Of a DNA stretch of 64,000 nucleotides, positions 8,731 through 21,512 are shown one piece after another. Under the pieces are notes generated by a model. It had not been told where the DNA came from. It worked only from the letters and a program-made list of their open reading frames with translations, and did no database searches. Location of the stretch: NCBI GenBank assembly GCA_025890175.1, contig JANPYM010000005.1, forward strand, positions 2,589,172 to 2,653,171, read 5' to 3'. The position numbers and the translations under genes are program-made. Numbering within the stretch: position 1 is the stretch's first letter; every line of letters begins with the position of its first letter. This stretch comes from Ciborinia camelliae. Taxonomy: Eukaryota > Ascomycota > Leotiomycetes > Helotiales > Sclerotiniaceae.

Positions 8731-10946
8731 TCATAGATTCGTGATGCTCAAGATCATCTCAATATGATCGACGGAAAGTGGCTTCTTTTCCTCCCTTGCA
8801 AGCGATACCGCACATGATACCGCGTTCTTGATTTGTCGTCCATTTAACTCAAGTCTGGCGAGTTTCTCGATTTCAGCTGAGTCGATGGTAGGATTTCCAG
8901 TTTGTTTGGCGACAGTTTCGATAAAGTTGGTCCACACCGTCATGCGGCTCGTTTCAGTAAGGTCGGGGTAGTGAAGAGAGAAGTGTATACGGCCTATCCA
9001 AGTGTTAGTTCTGACGTATTGCTAATGGGAATGCTACATACTTTGAAAGGCCGGATCGATTTCTGACTTGCGATTTGTGGTCAAGATCAAAACACCCCTG
9101 AAGTACTCGAGTCTCCGCAGAAAAATACTGACGAGAGTATCGCGAGCAAGGTCTACTCCTCGCGTGGCAAGGAATACATCCGCTTCATCGATAAGTAAAA
9201 CGCAACCCCACCGTCTACTGATCTCTAATATTGTACCTAAGCGTCTATCGACGACATCAGCATCGATACCAAGTTCTCCGGTGCTGACCTGATATAGTGG
9301 GCGAGAAGTAACTTCAGCAACAGCCTCAGCAGTCAAAGTTTTACCAACCCCAGGGCTGCCACTGAGTAGTCCAACAAGGCCTTTCCCTTTATTTTCAATG
9401 ATGTCATCAAAAGAGGCATCGTCTTGTCGATGGGATCTGACCAATGCGTGAATCAACTTTCGTCTAGTCTCATCAATTACCAACTTCTTGAAAGCATCCT
9501 CGTTCCAAACGATGTCTGTCATGCCATTGACAGAAAACTGACCCCAAGTCTTGTGTGTCAAACTGAAGCCATTGATCCAATTTGCGCAAACGAGTAATTG
9601 GTCATCCCTTAAGTCCAAATCCTTTCCCGTGATACAATATTCTCTGCTAATACATGGAAGATTCAGATTTGAACTCCAACCAACATTAGACCTGAATGCC
9701 TCTGGATCGACCATAATACGACCACGAAACTAGTAATTTGTTAGTCTAAAACTTGTTATGAGAGGAATAGCGACAAACATTGGTTTTCTGGATCTTAGTT
9801 CTTCCATCTGCAAATTCATTCTCTTTCAAACCAAAAGTAATGGTGTACTCTTGACAAATAGGGGATGCTTGTATCAAGGTTAAGTACTTGCGCCCTCGTT
9901 GGATCAAATTCTTGCGAATCGTATCTTGATGAGGATCATAATGAAGAGGGTACCCCTGTAGTGAAGTTATCTTTTTTGCACCATCGAAATCGTCTATCTC
10001 GATATCAATGAAGCCATAACCAAAATCTTCTCCATCGTGCGAAATTATGCGGCCCTCAATCTGGAAATATCTCGCACCATTATCTCTTTTTTGGTACCTC
10101 CCACTGACAAGGTCCATTGCTTGCAGTTGAGTCGTAAGACCATATTGCATAGAAACCAGGAGGTCTTTTGGCTTCATGATGGCCCACAGTAAGTCGAATG
10201 TAATTTCGCCATTTTTAAGCAATGAATCCAAACTTTGCATTTGATGACCGAAATCCTCATCTACAAAGCGTAGGGCTGTACCGATATCGTTAACTAAAAT
10301 TTGATTCGGTTCATCCTTTTCTTTTTCTTCCGATTTCCTCAAGATTAAGGCATCTTTGGCATGGAAAAGTAACTCGGGATCACACTGCTTTCTGTTAGCC
10401 TTTGTCCCACAGTTGGGCAAAGTTTGCGAACCGTGGGAGGAGTCTTGTTTAGACTGAGTCCTTCTACTCCATCAAATATTTCCAAAAGTATGTCTTTAAG
10501 CAAGATCGATTTGATATCCACCTCCGTGCTCGCAAGCATGCCTATCTATCCATCAATATCCCCTCACTCCATCAAGCGGGGTAAAGCTTGCCTTGTCTTG
10601 ATATAATGCGGCGTACAACCAGTGCTGTTTTTCCAAAACGATCTGGTTTCACCGTCACTTTCGCAGTCTTTACGAAGTGTATCTGCCGGTCCTTTCTGGA
10701 GAATTGTTGGTAATGGTAGGTGCGCTAAGGGACGATGGGACATGTACCTGCTATAACTATTTGGCAGATGTTGTCAGCTTTTCAATGCCTCATATAACTG
10801 AATATGATCTCCACTCACATCTGGTCTACACGCAAGAGTCTTTGTGTTTTGTTGTCCTGCGCTGTCAGTACTCGTTTGATGCCTGGGGACGAGGGTGGCT
10901 CTGCTTGACTGTCCGCGGGCGCTGTATTCATTGACGACGCCATCAT
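8731..10946 (-). CDS. AAA+ ATPase of the fungal DUF7025-AAA type
   Basis: Six exons on the minus strand: 10819-10946, 10568-10756, 10432-10528, 9779-10384, 9042-9729 and 8731-8993. They sum to 1971 bases, or 656 residues. The start is the first of two adjacent ATGs. The N-terminal part (about 1-340) resembles the uncharacterised region found before AAA modules in many fungal proteins (probably DUF7025). The AAA module has Walker A GSPGVGKT (464-471), Walker B VLLIDE (517-522), a sensor segment LTTNRK and an Arg-finger region RIHFSLHYPDL carried across the last intron. A helical lid (LNGRQIKNAVSCA) closes the protein. It should hydrolyse ATP to remodel an unknown client. The third intron (39 bases, 10529-10567) is the least certain splice. 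It is divergent from the STAND gene at 11797. Confidence 0.85.
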
Positions 10947-11796
10947 TCAATCTATATTAGCTTGGCTATAGAGCTGGATAATTCATAAAGCAAAAATTGA
11001 TATCAAATATTAGAATCACGCAAGAAGGAGAGTGAACTTCAAGAAGGACATTTGGGGAGTGAAATTCCAGAAGAGAAAGTAACCTAAGTCTGTTTCGATA
11101 TCACATTGAGCTTACGTCTCGGGCGAACAGGCATAACACAGATGGGGGCTAGAAATATTAACCCATTGAGAATACCTGATAATAGAGTGACACATATGGC
11201 TTACGATGCACGTTGGGGGGCTTATATTATTCGTGAATGGAGTTGGTCGTTGCTTTTTAGCGGTTCAAATTAAGTTTCGGGCTTAAATTTTAGCGTTGGA
11301 TAGAATTATCAGCCCTGTGGGGCTTTCTGAACTATCATACCTAGGTACCTTAGGTACTCACACTCAACATATCTGCGTCAAAACCATTTACATTTCTTCA
11401 TTATATGATTGCCAGTGTGGCAAAATCGTATTGATTATAGCAGAAATGCAACCCATATGTGTCGATCGATGGCAAAGGCCTCCAACCCCATCTTTGAGGA
11501 TGGAATTCGCACCCATTGCGGCCCATCCCACCATGTCCATCCTTGGCATGTCAGCGCTAATACGATGCCTTGTATGTATACACTTCGATGATTCGTTATC
11601 AACGCCATAATCTGCTGTAAGCATAAGCTTTGTCTGTATCACCGAACCCCAAGGATGCATCCTACAAAGCTGAATTGCCCTGGCCTTGTCTGATTCTACA
11701 TCATGATGATATAGTCTCAACTCCACCTAACTTTTTTTTGAGACGACATCGGTGCCACCGAAAGAAAAGCAGAAGACTTGAGAGCTACATGTCACC
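10947..11796. promoter_or_regulatory. Shared intergenic region between divergent AAA+ and STAND genes
   Basis: An 850-base gap between two head-to-head starts (ATG at 10946 minus, ATG at 11797 plus), so both promoters must lie here. It contains a cctaggtacc-type palindromic cluster near 11339-11360 and no credible gene; the open frames at 11296-11726 overlap each other on opposite strands and lack motifs. Confidence 0.45.
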
Positions 11797-14700
11797 ATGC
11801 CTCCAGAAGCCAAGATACCACCACAAAGAACAGTGTATGTTATTTGGGAGCAATGAAAAATTCCCGACACTAATGTAGAAACCAGGTCTTTCAAGCTTCA
11901 GGTGAAGAATGATGCATCCCCTTTCAATCGTGCACTTGAGGAATACATCAAGCGAAGGGGGAAGAAGAGCAAGACTCCTCAATTCATCGCCGACCTGCAA
12001 AATTCACAGAAACTTCCTACGAAGCAAGATGTAAACAACGCGATGAAGCAGCTCGAGAAAGAGACCACAGACTCTGCAATAACACGAAACATCAGAAAAA
12101 TACTAAGGCCAGTAATCACTGTCCTTGATGATTATTCATCTGTAGTTGATACTATGAGTAGGTCATAAATCATGGGAATTCCGAGCAAATCATTTACGTA
12201 TTTAGGTAATGCCGATCCCATGCCAACGGCAATAATTTGGGGATGTATGAAGGTCGTTATCAATGTGCGTACTCATGTCAATCGTCTAGTAAACTTCACT
12301 GATTAATTGATAGACTTCCCAAAGATATCTGAACCTATATGACGACATCAAGAATCAACTTGAAGACATCACGCTCCAACTGAATGTGCTCACTGAGTTT
12401 GAGGAGTTATTTGGAGAATCAAAAACTATGCAAGAACTACTTCAGATGACATATATAGATGTTATCAGATTTTGGGTTCGGGTGGACAAAGAATGTCATC
12501 GATGCGGTTTGTATCTTGCAAAATCCTGATGTCCTTCGACTAATATTTTGAAGTTGCCAATAGAATGGGCAGAGCACTGTCTTCATTCAGTACCTCAAAA
12601 CTAGATGCTGTCATTAAGGATATCGAAAAGAATGCTGATAGGGTCAGCAAGCTGGTTCCGATTGTACAAGAACGAGTCCAAAAGGGTGAGCGGGAGAATG
12701 CAGCAGAAGAAAGACGATTGGCAGGTATTGCTCGAGAGCAACAAAACGCATTTATTGAGCAACAGCTAGAGGAAATGAAGCTGAGAGCTATCGCAAGAAA
12801 AAGTACGTGTGTAACGCGGAATATTAAATGTCCACTTTTCTAACAGAATTTACAGGTGGGCGTCAAAAAGACGTGAGAAATTGGTTGCGAGGTCATTCAA
12901 CCCTCAATGAGAGCAACTTCCGCCGCCAAGAGCAGTATCTGAAGAGACGAAGCCCGGATACATGCTCTTGGCTTTTATCTCACGATAAGTTTGAGGATTG
13001 GAAGAAGCCAGATGCAAAATCCTCCGTCCTTTGGGTAAAGGCTGCTCCCGGAGCAGGGAAATCTGTTCTCTGCTCTTACGCCATTCAAAAGACATCTGAA
13101 GCCAACTCGCCTGTCTGCTCTTTATATCAGTATTATTCATTCGATGAGGTATTCTCTTCCCTCCAGGTGTATTGTTCTATAGCCGAACAGCTTGCCAATC
13201 GTTTATGGACCTATCTCGAGGATATGCCAGAAGATATTCATGCGTTCACACAGCGAACAACTACCGCGTCCATGACTGAGGATGTAAAAACCTTTATTCG
13301 TATGGCTTTAAGCCGCCTCCCCACGTCTTATTTATTTCTTGATGGTCTTGATGAAGAATGCGATGCTGGTCCCCGATGGGAAGCTATGAATGATGCTTTG
13401 GAGTTTTTTATTGAGCTTGCTGGGGATAGTGCCTACAAATTCAAGCTATGGTGCAGCAGTCAAGATCGAGCTGATCTTAACCGAAGATTCAAGGATTGTG
13501 CGGTGATTGAAATCACTAAAGATATAAACAGCGCGGACATTGAGCTTTATCTATCGAAGTCGATATTGAAACTCGATAGTTTAGATCTTGATGAAGGGTA
13601 TCAAAATTTGATTCTACAAGACCTTCGTCAGAAAGCAGATGGGTGCTTTTTATGGGCATCACTTATGCTAGACTCTGTTTCTAGTGCAGTAACACTGTCA
13701 GCTGTGCAAAGTCAGGTTCAAGACGGCTTACCAAAAGACTACGAAAATTATTATCAGAATAAGATAGACAAAATCGAAGCATCAGAAAAGATATTCGTAT
13801 CGTAAGTCATAAAGCATCTACGAGAAAAGAAATACACCACTAAATATAACCATTAGGAAACTTCTCGCATGCATCGTTTATGCAAAACGACCGTTGCGAC
13901 TGGACGAGCTATGTGAATCAATTGCGGTTCTTGATACATCGGATTGTGACAACGTTGATAAGTCACAGAGATTATTTAGAAAAATGGTTTTGAAACTATG
14001 CGAGCCTCTAATTCAAATTCAAGATTCCGATACAACACATGGCCAAATTTCAACTTGCACTCTCACTCATGTTTCCGTACGACAATTTCTCGTGAAAAAT
14101 CCACAATGTCTAAGCACGTCTCAGACATCGGCATGTGAGATTACGGAAGAAGTCATGGCCAATGTTTGCTTAAAATATCTATGGCAACCACGTTACCAGC
14201 GACTATTGATCCAATCCGAGGACACCTTCAAAGATTATACAGGTGAAGATGTAATGGAACACCATCTACTTTCTTACGCAGCCAAATACTGGGATAAGCA
14301 TCTTGATGGAGTTACATATACTCCTGAAATATGCTCGAGAGTACAGAACTTTATAACCTCCTCACAGTTCTTTACATGCTTACAAGTTCAAAGCTTGTTC
14401 ATTGGAGGTAAGATATATATATAGATACCACAGTTTTCAGCATTCATGGAACTAATGTACTGTTGTCATGTAGGACAATTCCAATTTTGGCTCGATGCAA
14501 AACGCACTTGGGCAGGCCCCCATCTCAGACGTGTTTTTCCAGCTTGGCTTGCTAGTAATTGCGACAAGCAGCTGGAAATCGAGTACAGCAATTTTGTCGG
14601 CGAATGGAATCACATTTTGGATGAGGTTACGAATATTGGAGGTAGATATCCCGGTGAAATTGATCGGATCTTTTGGACCTCTTTAGGTCCGACACATTTC

Positions 14701-16927
14701 TTGCAAAAAGGGCAAAGCCGTTACAAAAGCTTCATGTTTCAGAACATGGAAGATCCCAATCGGGACATACCTTCTCGGTATTATGATGGAATCGATTCGT
14801 CAGGTCACAACATGGTGGTCATGAAGTTGGAGAACCTGTGAGTGGCTTGTACCATATTTGCAACTGGAGCGAATTTGTTAATTTTAAGATAGGGGTAATG
14901 GCTCTGAAGAGCTTGAATTCATTTGCCAACAGTGGTCACTGGGAAATCGTCGGCCTAAGCTTACAGCATCACAGAATATCAGTGCATCTCGATCAAGCTG
15001 GTGTCTATATGATCGTCCGGTAACCGAAAAAGTGCTTGGACGCCCTTCTCCTGTGTCTTTGACCGATGATTTACTGTATTTGAGAATTGGCCGCCAGCTA
15101 TTTTTTAAAAAAGATGGAAAATATACGCCTATCAAATTGTTCGACGAGGAATTATATTTCGAGGACATGGTCAGTTCTGGACCATATATCGCCGTATCAT
15201 CGAGGCGAACCGTAACGCACGAGGATCTAGTCAACGGGCCGGCTACAGATGACACAATACAAGATTATGGAGAAAATATGGCTCAAATGATACAAAGTCT
15301 AACAGAAGCGCAAGATCAAGCTGTCACTAAGTCTTCTACTGCTCCAACCACCACTGTAGAAGAGTCACAATCAAGCCAGTCCGGCAATTTATCCAGCAAT
15401 ACTTCTGTTCTATCACTCATAATAGAAGATGATATCGATGTTGATAAATCTAAATACGAAAAAATAGCCACCGAGGAGTTCGATGATCTCGTGGAAGCTT
15501 CTGATATTAGTTCTGATGGAAATTCTGCCGAGACAGATTGGAGCGAAGGGTCAACACTGGGCGATCCAGATGAATTAGACGAAAATGAGCAATGGAATGA
15601 TTGGGGGAATGAAAGAATAACCATTGACGATCTTAACAACGAGATCGATGATTTCGAGCACCCAGATGCAGATGATAGTGATGATCTCGATGTTCCAAAC
15701 GACGACGATCTCTCGGATGAATTTGAAGAGTCAGAAAATGAGGATGAAGTGGGGGGTATAGGTAAGGAAGCCGATATCGAGATGCTTTTATCTGGGGCCC
15801 AGGGATACGTTTTGAAACGTGCTCGTATTGAAACAGATCCCGATGATACTGAGTCTGTCGCAAGTCATTATTCAGAAAGTTTTTATAGCGGTTCGGAAAG
15901 TGGAAGTAGTCAAGGCGATGAAGATAGTGTGGATAATGAAGATGCGCACAGACTTGAAGACCTCATTCTTGGCAAAAGGAGCGCTGGAAAAAATACATCT
16001 CGCATTTCGATACGCATATTCGATACCACGACTGAAAATAAATCACCAATATTTCACTTCTCGCAACGTGTACCTGGCGCGATATTTCACTCTCCTCCTG
16101 CCTTTCACCCAACAGAACCACTCCTCGTCTGGCCTTTGGGTGACGGCAATATATTGTTTGCAAATTACTCAAACAATACTTACTTCACAAGAGAACTTTG
16201 CTGTTCTACATATCACTCCTGTCACATTTTTGTCAAGCCCAAATTCTCATCCTGCGGTGGATTCATTCATTTCGCCGCTCTGGAAGGTCGACCCATGGAA
16301 AATGAACCCAAGATGCATCTTAGTCTTCAAATTTCAACCCATCGTTTATCATCTAGAAAAACGGCCAAAAGCCCACCTAGATTGGTATTCAAGACAAATA
16401 TACCTTTAGGGGAAAGCCCTTCCATGAGTGTCAGTCGCCTACCGTACACTTTGACTTGGACCGAGAAAGAGCTCTTCTTCGTCACACGGGGCCAGGAGCT
16501 TAGTGTCATGAGGATTCCGTTGTTCAAGGCTCCGGAGGAAAAGATGGTTCCGGTTTGCTATACTCAAAATCCGATCTACCTCCCGAGATCCGCCGACTCG
16601 AGAAATGTTTATTATTTCCCGCCGTGCTCCTCCAAGTCGAAGAAAGATAAAGATAAGGAAAAAATCGGCAAATTGATCATTGGATCTTATTCTTCCATCC
16701 CATCTCAAGAGCTGATAGTACCGAGACCAAGCATGGTACAGCCTCCAATTGGGGTATTGGTGAAAGAAGACACTGATCTTGGTGGATGGAAATGTAAGAA
16801 TGTGGATGCGGAGATGGATGGGAAGGTAAACAAGGAGAAGGTTAATATCCAAGGTGGAAGGTTGCAGGGAAAGTTTGAAAGTTTTGATATGAAGGAGGAT
16901 TGTGATATTGTTCCTTATTTGTTTTAG
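11797..16927 (+). CDS. NLR-like STAND protein: DUF7708-like N domain, NACHT, acidic linker, beta-rich C domain
   Basis: Nine exons: 11797-11834, 11886-12157, 12206-12264, 12314-12506, 12554-12802, 12856-13801, 13857-14407, 14474-14837 and 14893-16927. They total 4707 bases, or 1568 residues, with every junction in phase. Residues 1-270 form a helical, partly coiled-coil N region with the MPTAIIWGCMKVVI signature typical of fungal DUF7708 regions that precede NACHT domains. The NTPase has Walker A APGAGKS (ending at 340) and Walker B YLFLDGLDE (429-437). After a winged-helix-like middle and a Trp-rich segment comes a long Asp/Glu-rich linker (about 1085-1195). The C-terminal 300 residues are beta-rich (LLVWPLGDGNILFANYS, FSSCGGFIHFAALEG), as in the C-terminal sensor parts of this class. 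Such proteins are thought to act in non-self recognition or regulated cell death. No stop or frameshift. Confidence 0.88.
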
Positions 16928-19281
16928 ATCTCCGCAATAGTTCTAATAGTAGTCTGGACTTTTGGATGGTTTGAGGGAAACTGAAATCATTGGAAGATAT
17001 CTTTTCCATGGCAGGAAGTTTCTTGTTGAAAACAAAGAGCTCTGGTTATCTGCAGCTTTTCGGTCGTTTACTCGGTGTTAAATCACAATCGTATAAAGGA
17101 AAGAACAAGCTGTCCTGACCGACTCCACCATGCTCTTCCTTCATACTGATCTACTCCCACAGTCTAAAGCCAATAGCCAAATCCTGATCCGTGCAGATGA
17201 TTTTGGGTTAAGCATATAGCGAGTTCCAAAACCAATCTCTCATTCATTTTCCATCAATATCATTTATTTCAAGAGAAGTTGGATAACGCAAAGAGCGAAT
17301 GCCGGTAGGCATCGAAAATTGGATGAGGTGGGGTGGAATTTAGAAGGAATTTGGAATGAAAACTGCATACACGTCAGTCGGTCGGAGATGATCCGAAAAT
17401 AACTGCAGATCTACCCACTTGATGACAACGGGGTGTGGTTGTGAAAATACAAATGACTCGATCTTACTGGTGGATTGGATACAGATAATGCCCCCCCTGT
17501 AAGCGAAAATTGGCTATCAAGCCTGGGTCGTGCGTTATGTATGTTCATATTCTACCAATTTGTTCGTCATATCTCCAATGTTCAGTCGTTGATATTACCT
17601 TCTCTGTTAACTCGCAGCAGTTTCAATATCTATCTTCGACCTGCTGTTTAACGGAGTGCGCAGTCGTCCATCCCGCAGAATCGAGTATACCTTCCCCGGA
17701 ACAATGAAGCAGCGGTTAATCTTTTGCGGGTCCTAAGGTTACACGGAAAAATTTAACTCTTGTTCAAAGCCGGGTGGCCATTTGCAAGGCTGGAACCACA
17801 AAACACAAACAAATAACGCAATATCCCACTCCCCCCACGACAGAATCACGGAAGAACGGTGGATTCGAGGAGCGAAGTAAAGGAAATATGAGATTCTCCA
17901 ATTTGCTCGAGGTACATCCGAAAATAATGCTACAATCGCGAGGCTGCGTCGCTTGTGCTGTTCCGAGGGGCTGTATCTCTAGCATCCTGGAATCTTAAAT
18001 CCACCAGTCCCAAGAACAAGTTTGAAACGACAACCATTGCCCATGATTTATCAGACTGTCTCATTGCAGGAATGAACGAATTCAATCAACTGAAACCAAC
18101 AACAACTTCAAAATTACTGAACCGTGACTGATTCTCGCAACAATGCAAGGATCACCTGGTCGGTTACTTTGATCCGGTATATATTCACATGGCCGGAGAC
18201 CTTGTCCTTCATTATCGACATTTCCTGTCGCCTCCTTTGTTGATTCAATCTCTCTTGCAAGTAAAAACCATACTTCTCATGGAATGATCTGCAATATACA
18301 ATGGCCAGGAGCCATATCTCGATACCCAGTTCCTTTGACTTAAAAGTGCCCTAATTCTATGCATAGTTGGGCACCCGTCTTACCCGGAGTATTTAGCCTT
18401 TATAGGGTATTTACCCTATGCTTTACCCTGACTACATGATGATATATGCAGCTCCTATTCGTCCCAATTCCATATGAATATCGATGATATTCAAATCTAG
18501 GTTCTGGGTATCTAAGAAGCGCAAGGATGGATTTCGAGGCCCACAAATTTTTAAAGGTTGGTTGATCCGATTAGACTCAAGGGGCGTTGCAATGAATTTG
18601 CAATCAAGTCTGTTTGGCCACTAAGCTTGCAAGCGATTATTCGTATGCACGTATTCTCATATAGATTGGCCAAAAGAATGTTCTACTGGGCTTCTTTCAC
18701 ACTCTTTCTTGAATCAATATCAACAACCTTGTACCAGTAACTGGTCGGGTAGCTGGGAACGTGACCAAGGATTGTGCAGAAGAAGCAAAAGAAGGGTTGA
18801 AGCCTAAAGTATCTATTCGCATCAAATAAGTCCACTAAACTCAGTGAATAGGTCGACCCCTTCCAATACAAAAATCATGAATATGCTAATATTGATCTTG
18901 CAAAGGTTGAACTGGACTTGTGGTGGGAATGAGATGATCCAGTATATTCAAATTGGAAAAAGTTTACCTTGAAATTCTCAACACCAACTTTTTGATTCGA
19001 CGGTTGGAATTAGCTGTTAGAAAGCAAGGACTAGTGTACTTCGATACGTTTCAATATGCACTGTTAACCATGGTAAAATACTCAACAAACCACCATGCTT
19101 GTCACAATGCGATTATTTAGAAATCCGTGATTCAAAATTTATTTTCTCCTCCCTTTCTGAACCACTGATTACGCAATTATGGCTCAAGTATCTTGCTATC
19201 GATCCACAATCACACCACGATTTTAGTTTTTTGTTTCTCGAATTTCGGTCCACGTCTAGAGTCTAGAAGCCGCTGAATACG
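16928..19281. other. 2.35-kb intergenic region, no gene seen
   Basis: Short open frames only, none with motifs. Inverted words gtgccc/gggcac (about 18346-18373) and tagggtattt/accctat (about 18405-18420) form small hairpins. The last 150 bases carry a pyrimidine-rich promoter-like stretch for the gene at 19282. Confidence 0.45.
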
Positions 19282-20671
19282 ATGGACCGGACGCAGGCCA
19301 TCATCACTGATAATGACAAGACCCCTCTTGTGGAGATATTTGTATATATACTACTTGCGATTTCTTTCCTCACTGTTCTTGCTCGTCTAGCTACAAAATT
19401 GGGAGTCTTGAAGAAGCTCGAATGGGATGACCATTTGACAACAATCTCACTGGTAAGTACCTACCCAAGAAGAGCTCTTTTTTTAATGGAGCCCTGCTGA
19501 TGGTTGAGCTCGTAGGCATTTGCAGTCGGACAATCTGCAGCAGTTGCAATCCAATGTGCGAATGGATTTGGACAAAAAGCTGTGTCGACGAATGATCGGC
19601 AAGAACAGACGATGCTTAAAGTCAGAGCCATTTCATTTACTGCGTTGTGGGCTCCCTAGATATTTCAAATACTAACTAACCACTCTTGTAGGCAGAATAT
19701 GCTTCCGATCTCCTCTTCATCGCAAGTTTATGTTTTGCTAAAATGTCGGTGATCATCTTCTTACTCGATCTAACTCCCATCACTCTCGAAAGACGGGCAT
19801 CACAACTTCTTGGACTGGTGATATTATTATGGGCCATCAGTTCTATGATAGCCACTTCATTTCAGTGCCATCCACCTAAAGTATGGGATAGTATAAATGG
19901 GAAATGCTTTGACCGGGTTTGTGCTATCAAATTCACAGCGATCACACTTTCTGACCTGGTCAACAGATAGCATTTTGGAACTCCGTTGCGGCTATGAATA
20001 TCATTACAGATGCTGCTATGATTCTGATCATAACCGTCATAGCGCTTCACATTCAAGTTTCATGGAATAGAAGGCTTACGATCATTGCAGTATTCGGTAC
20101 TCGGATCTTGTCAGTATTGCTTGTATAAACTCCCTTCAATAGCTCCCTAACGAACACTAGTGTGATTATTGCAGTCGCATTTCAATTATCCTACTCCAAC
20201 AAACCCATCGTCAATCCAGCATTCGATCTTTGGCCTGCAGCAATCATCACGCAAATCGTTCAATGTCTCAGTGTTGTAACGGCATGTTTTCCCTACATCA
20301 AGCCTTTTCTCTCCAGTCTCGAATCCGGCATGATGCGAGCAGATGACTTACGCCGTCGAGGCGGCACCCAGACGCTTGATTCTAATAAATACTATATTCA
20401 CACGTCTGAGGGGTTTTCAGGGCTGGGGGGCAAAAGATCGATGATTAGGAGGTTGGTTGGTGGGAAATTGGAAAGTCGTAAGATTATCGATACGGTCACG
20501 CTATCGAGTCTGGGTCCCGTAGATGCAACAAGCACAGTTGAGACGGGAGATGCTAATGTGTGGGATGGGCAGAGTCAAACGAGTGAATCGAGGATTATCA
20601 GGAAGACGCGGAGTTGGAATGTTGATGTGCAAAGGACTGAAGATAAGGGGACGAGTATTGCTAGCGAGTAA
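19282..20671 (+). CDS. Pth11-like seven-helix integral membrane protein (fungal rhodopsin-domain family)
   Basis: Five exons, 19282-19452, 19516-19620, 19692-19916, 19967-20109 and 20161-20671, give 1155 bases or 384 residues with all junctions in phase. Seven hydrophobic helices follow the order expected for the fungal rhodopsin/SAT4 domain family. The acidic EWDDHLTT motif sits after helix 1, and a Cys (SFQCHPP) and the loop WDSINGKCFDR lie between helices 4 and 5. The C-terminal tail of about 110 residues is hydrophilic, Ser/Arg-rich and probably cytosolic. Family members are plasma-membrane proteins, some acting as GPCR-like sensors (Pth11 in Magnaporthe); most have no known ligand. Intron 2 uses a less usual GTCAGA donor. 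No CFEM domain is present. The specific role is unknown. Confidence 0.85.
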
Positions 20672-21512
20672 TGCTCAAGAGGAAATTGCATTCCGGGACA
20701 TGCATGATATACGAGATCGAGAGATGCGCTTGAGTATAAACTTTTAGACCGGATCGACAATCTAGATTGGATTCCCATTTATAGAAGGTATTTATTTGAT
20801 CGGGATGGAGAGATGTGGACTCTATACGGACGTTCAGTGCAGAATGGTTGAGAGTAGATTCAATTATAGGCATTTATAGGGTATACACTCTATCCAGGCC
20901 CTATAATGACTCTAGAAAATAGATAAATTCGAACCCAACATTGGGCCTATCAGCATCCAGTTTTAAATATTCAAGGTCAACCTAGCCCTAATCAAGGAGT
21001 AACTATAAGAATTAACACCAATTCCTACCCTATTTAAGCTGATGCATAAGATGTTGGCCGAATCCCGATAAATGAAATCACAGTAGTTACAGCGTATATA
21101 GCCTAAAAAGGCCCATCTATTTATCCATACCCACCTAATCTCAAGCATTCTAGAATCAATCCAAACGCAACGCAACGCAACGCAACCTCCGTAACCCTCG
21201 ACATGGATATAATTGAAGCGGGCGGGGGTAAGTAAATATACGCAGACCCATGAATGTGTTCGGCATACAGGCAGCGAAATGCAACCTTCCCAGTTGACCA
21301 TGCGTTGCATTCATTCCCTCCAGAAATAAAAGGAAATCTTACGATTCTCAACGAGTTCTCCATCGTGCAATTTTTCTTTTTCCCCCATCTTCTGCTCTGA
21401 CAAGAGTTGAGTTAAGTTCGTTTATTTTTTACTTTTTTCTGCGCAGACTCGGATGCTTTTTTTCTTGCCCTGGTATTGATTGTTGTTCTGGTGATCGAAA
21501 GTCGGCTTCGCA
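20672..21512. other. Intergenic, promoter of the permease gene
   Basis: Holds a short run of caacg repeats (about 21168-21186) and a pyrimidine-rich stretch before the permease ATG at 21513. No gene seen; minus-strand frames at 20963-21363 lack motifs. Confidence 0.45.

Noticed and set aside
11388..11726. Minus-strand 112-codon frame between the AAA+ and STAND genes
   Set aside because: No motif, opposed by equally long plus-strand frames, and lies where the divergent promoters are expected.
15819..16409. 196-codon plus-strand frame
   Set aside because: Out-of-frame shadow inside the last exon of the STAND gene.
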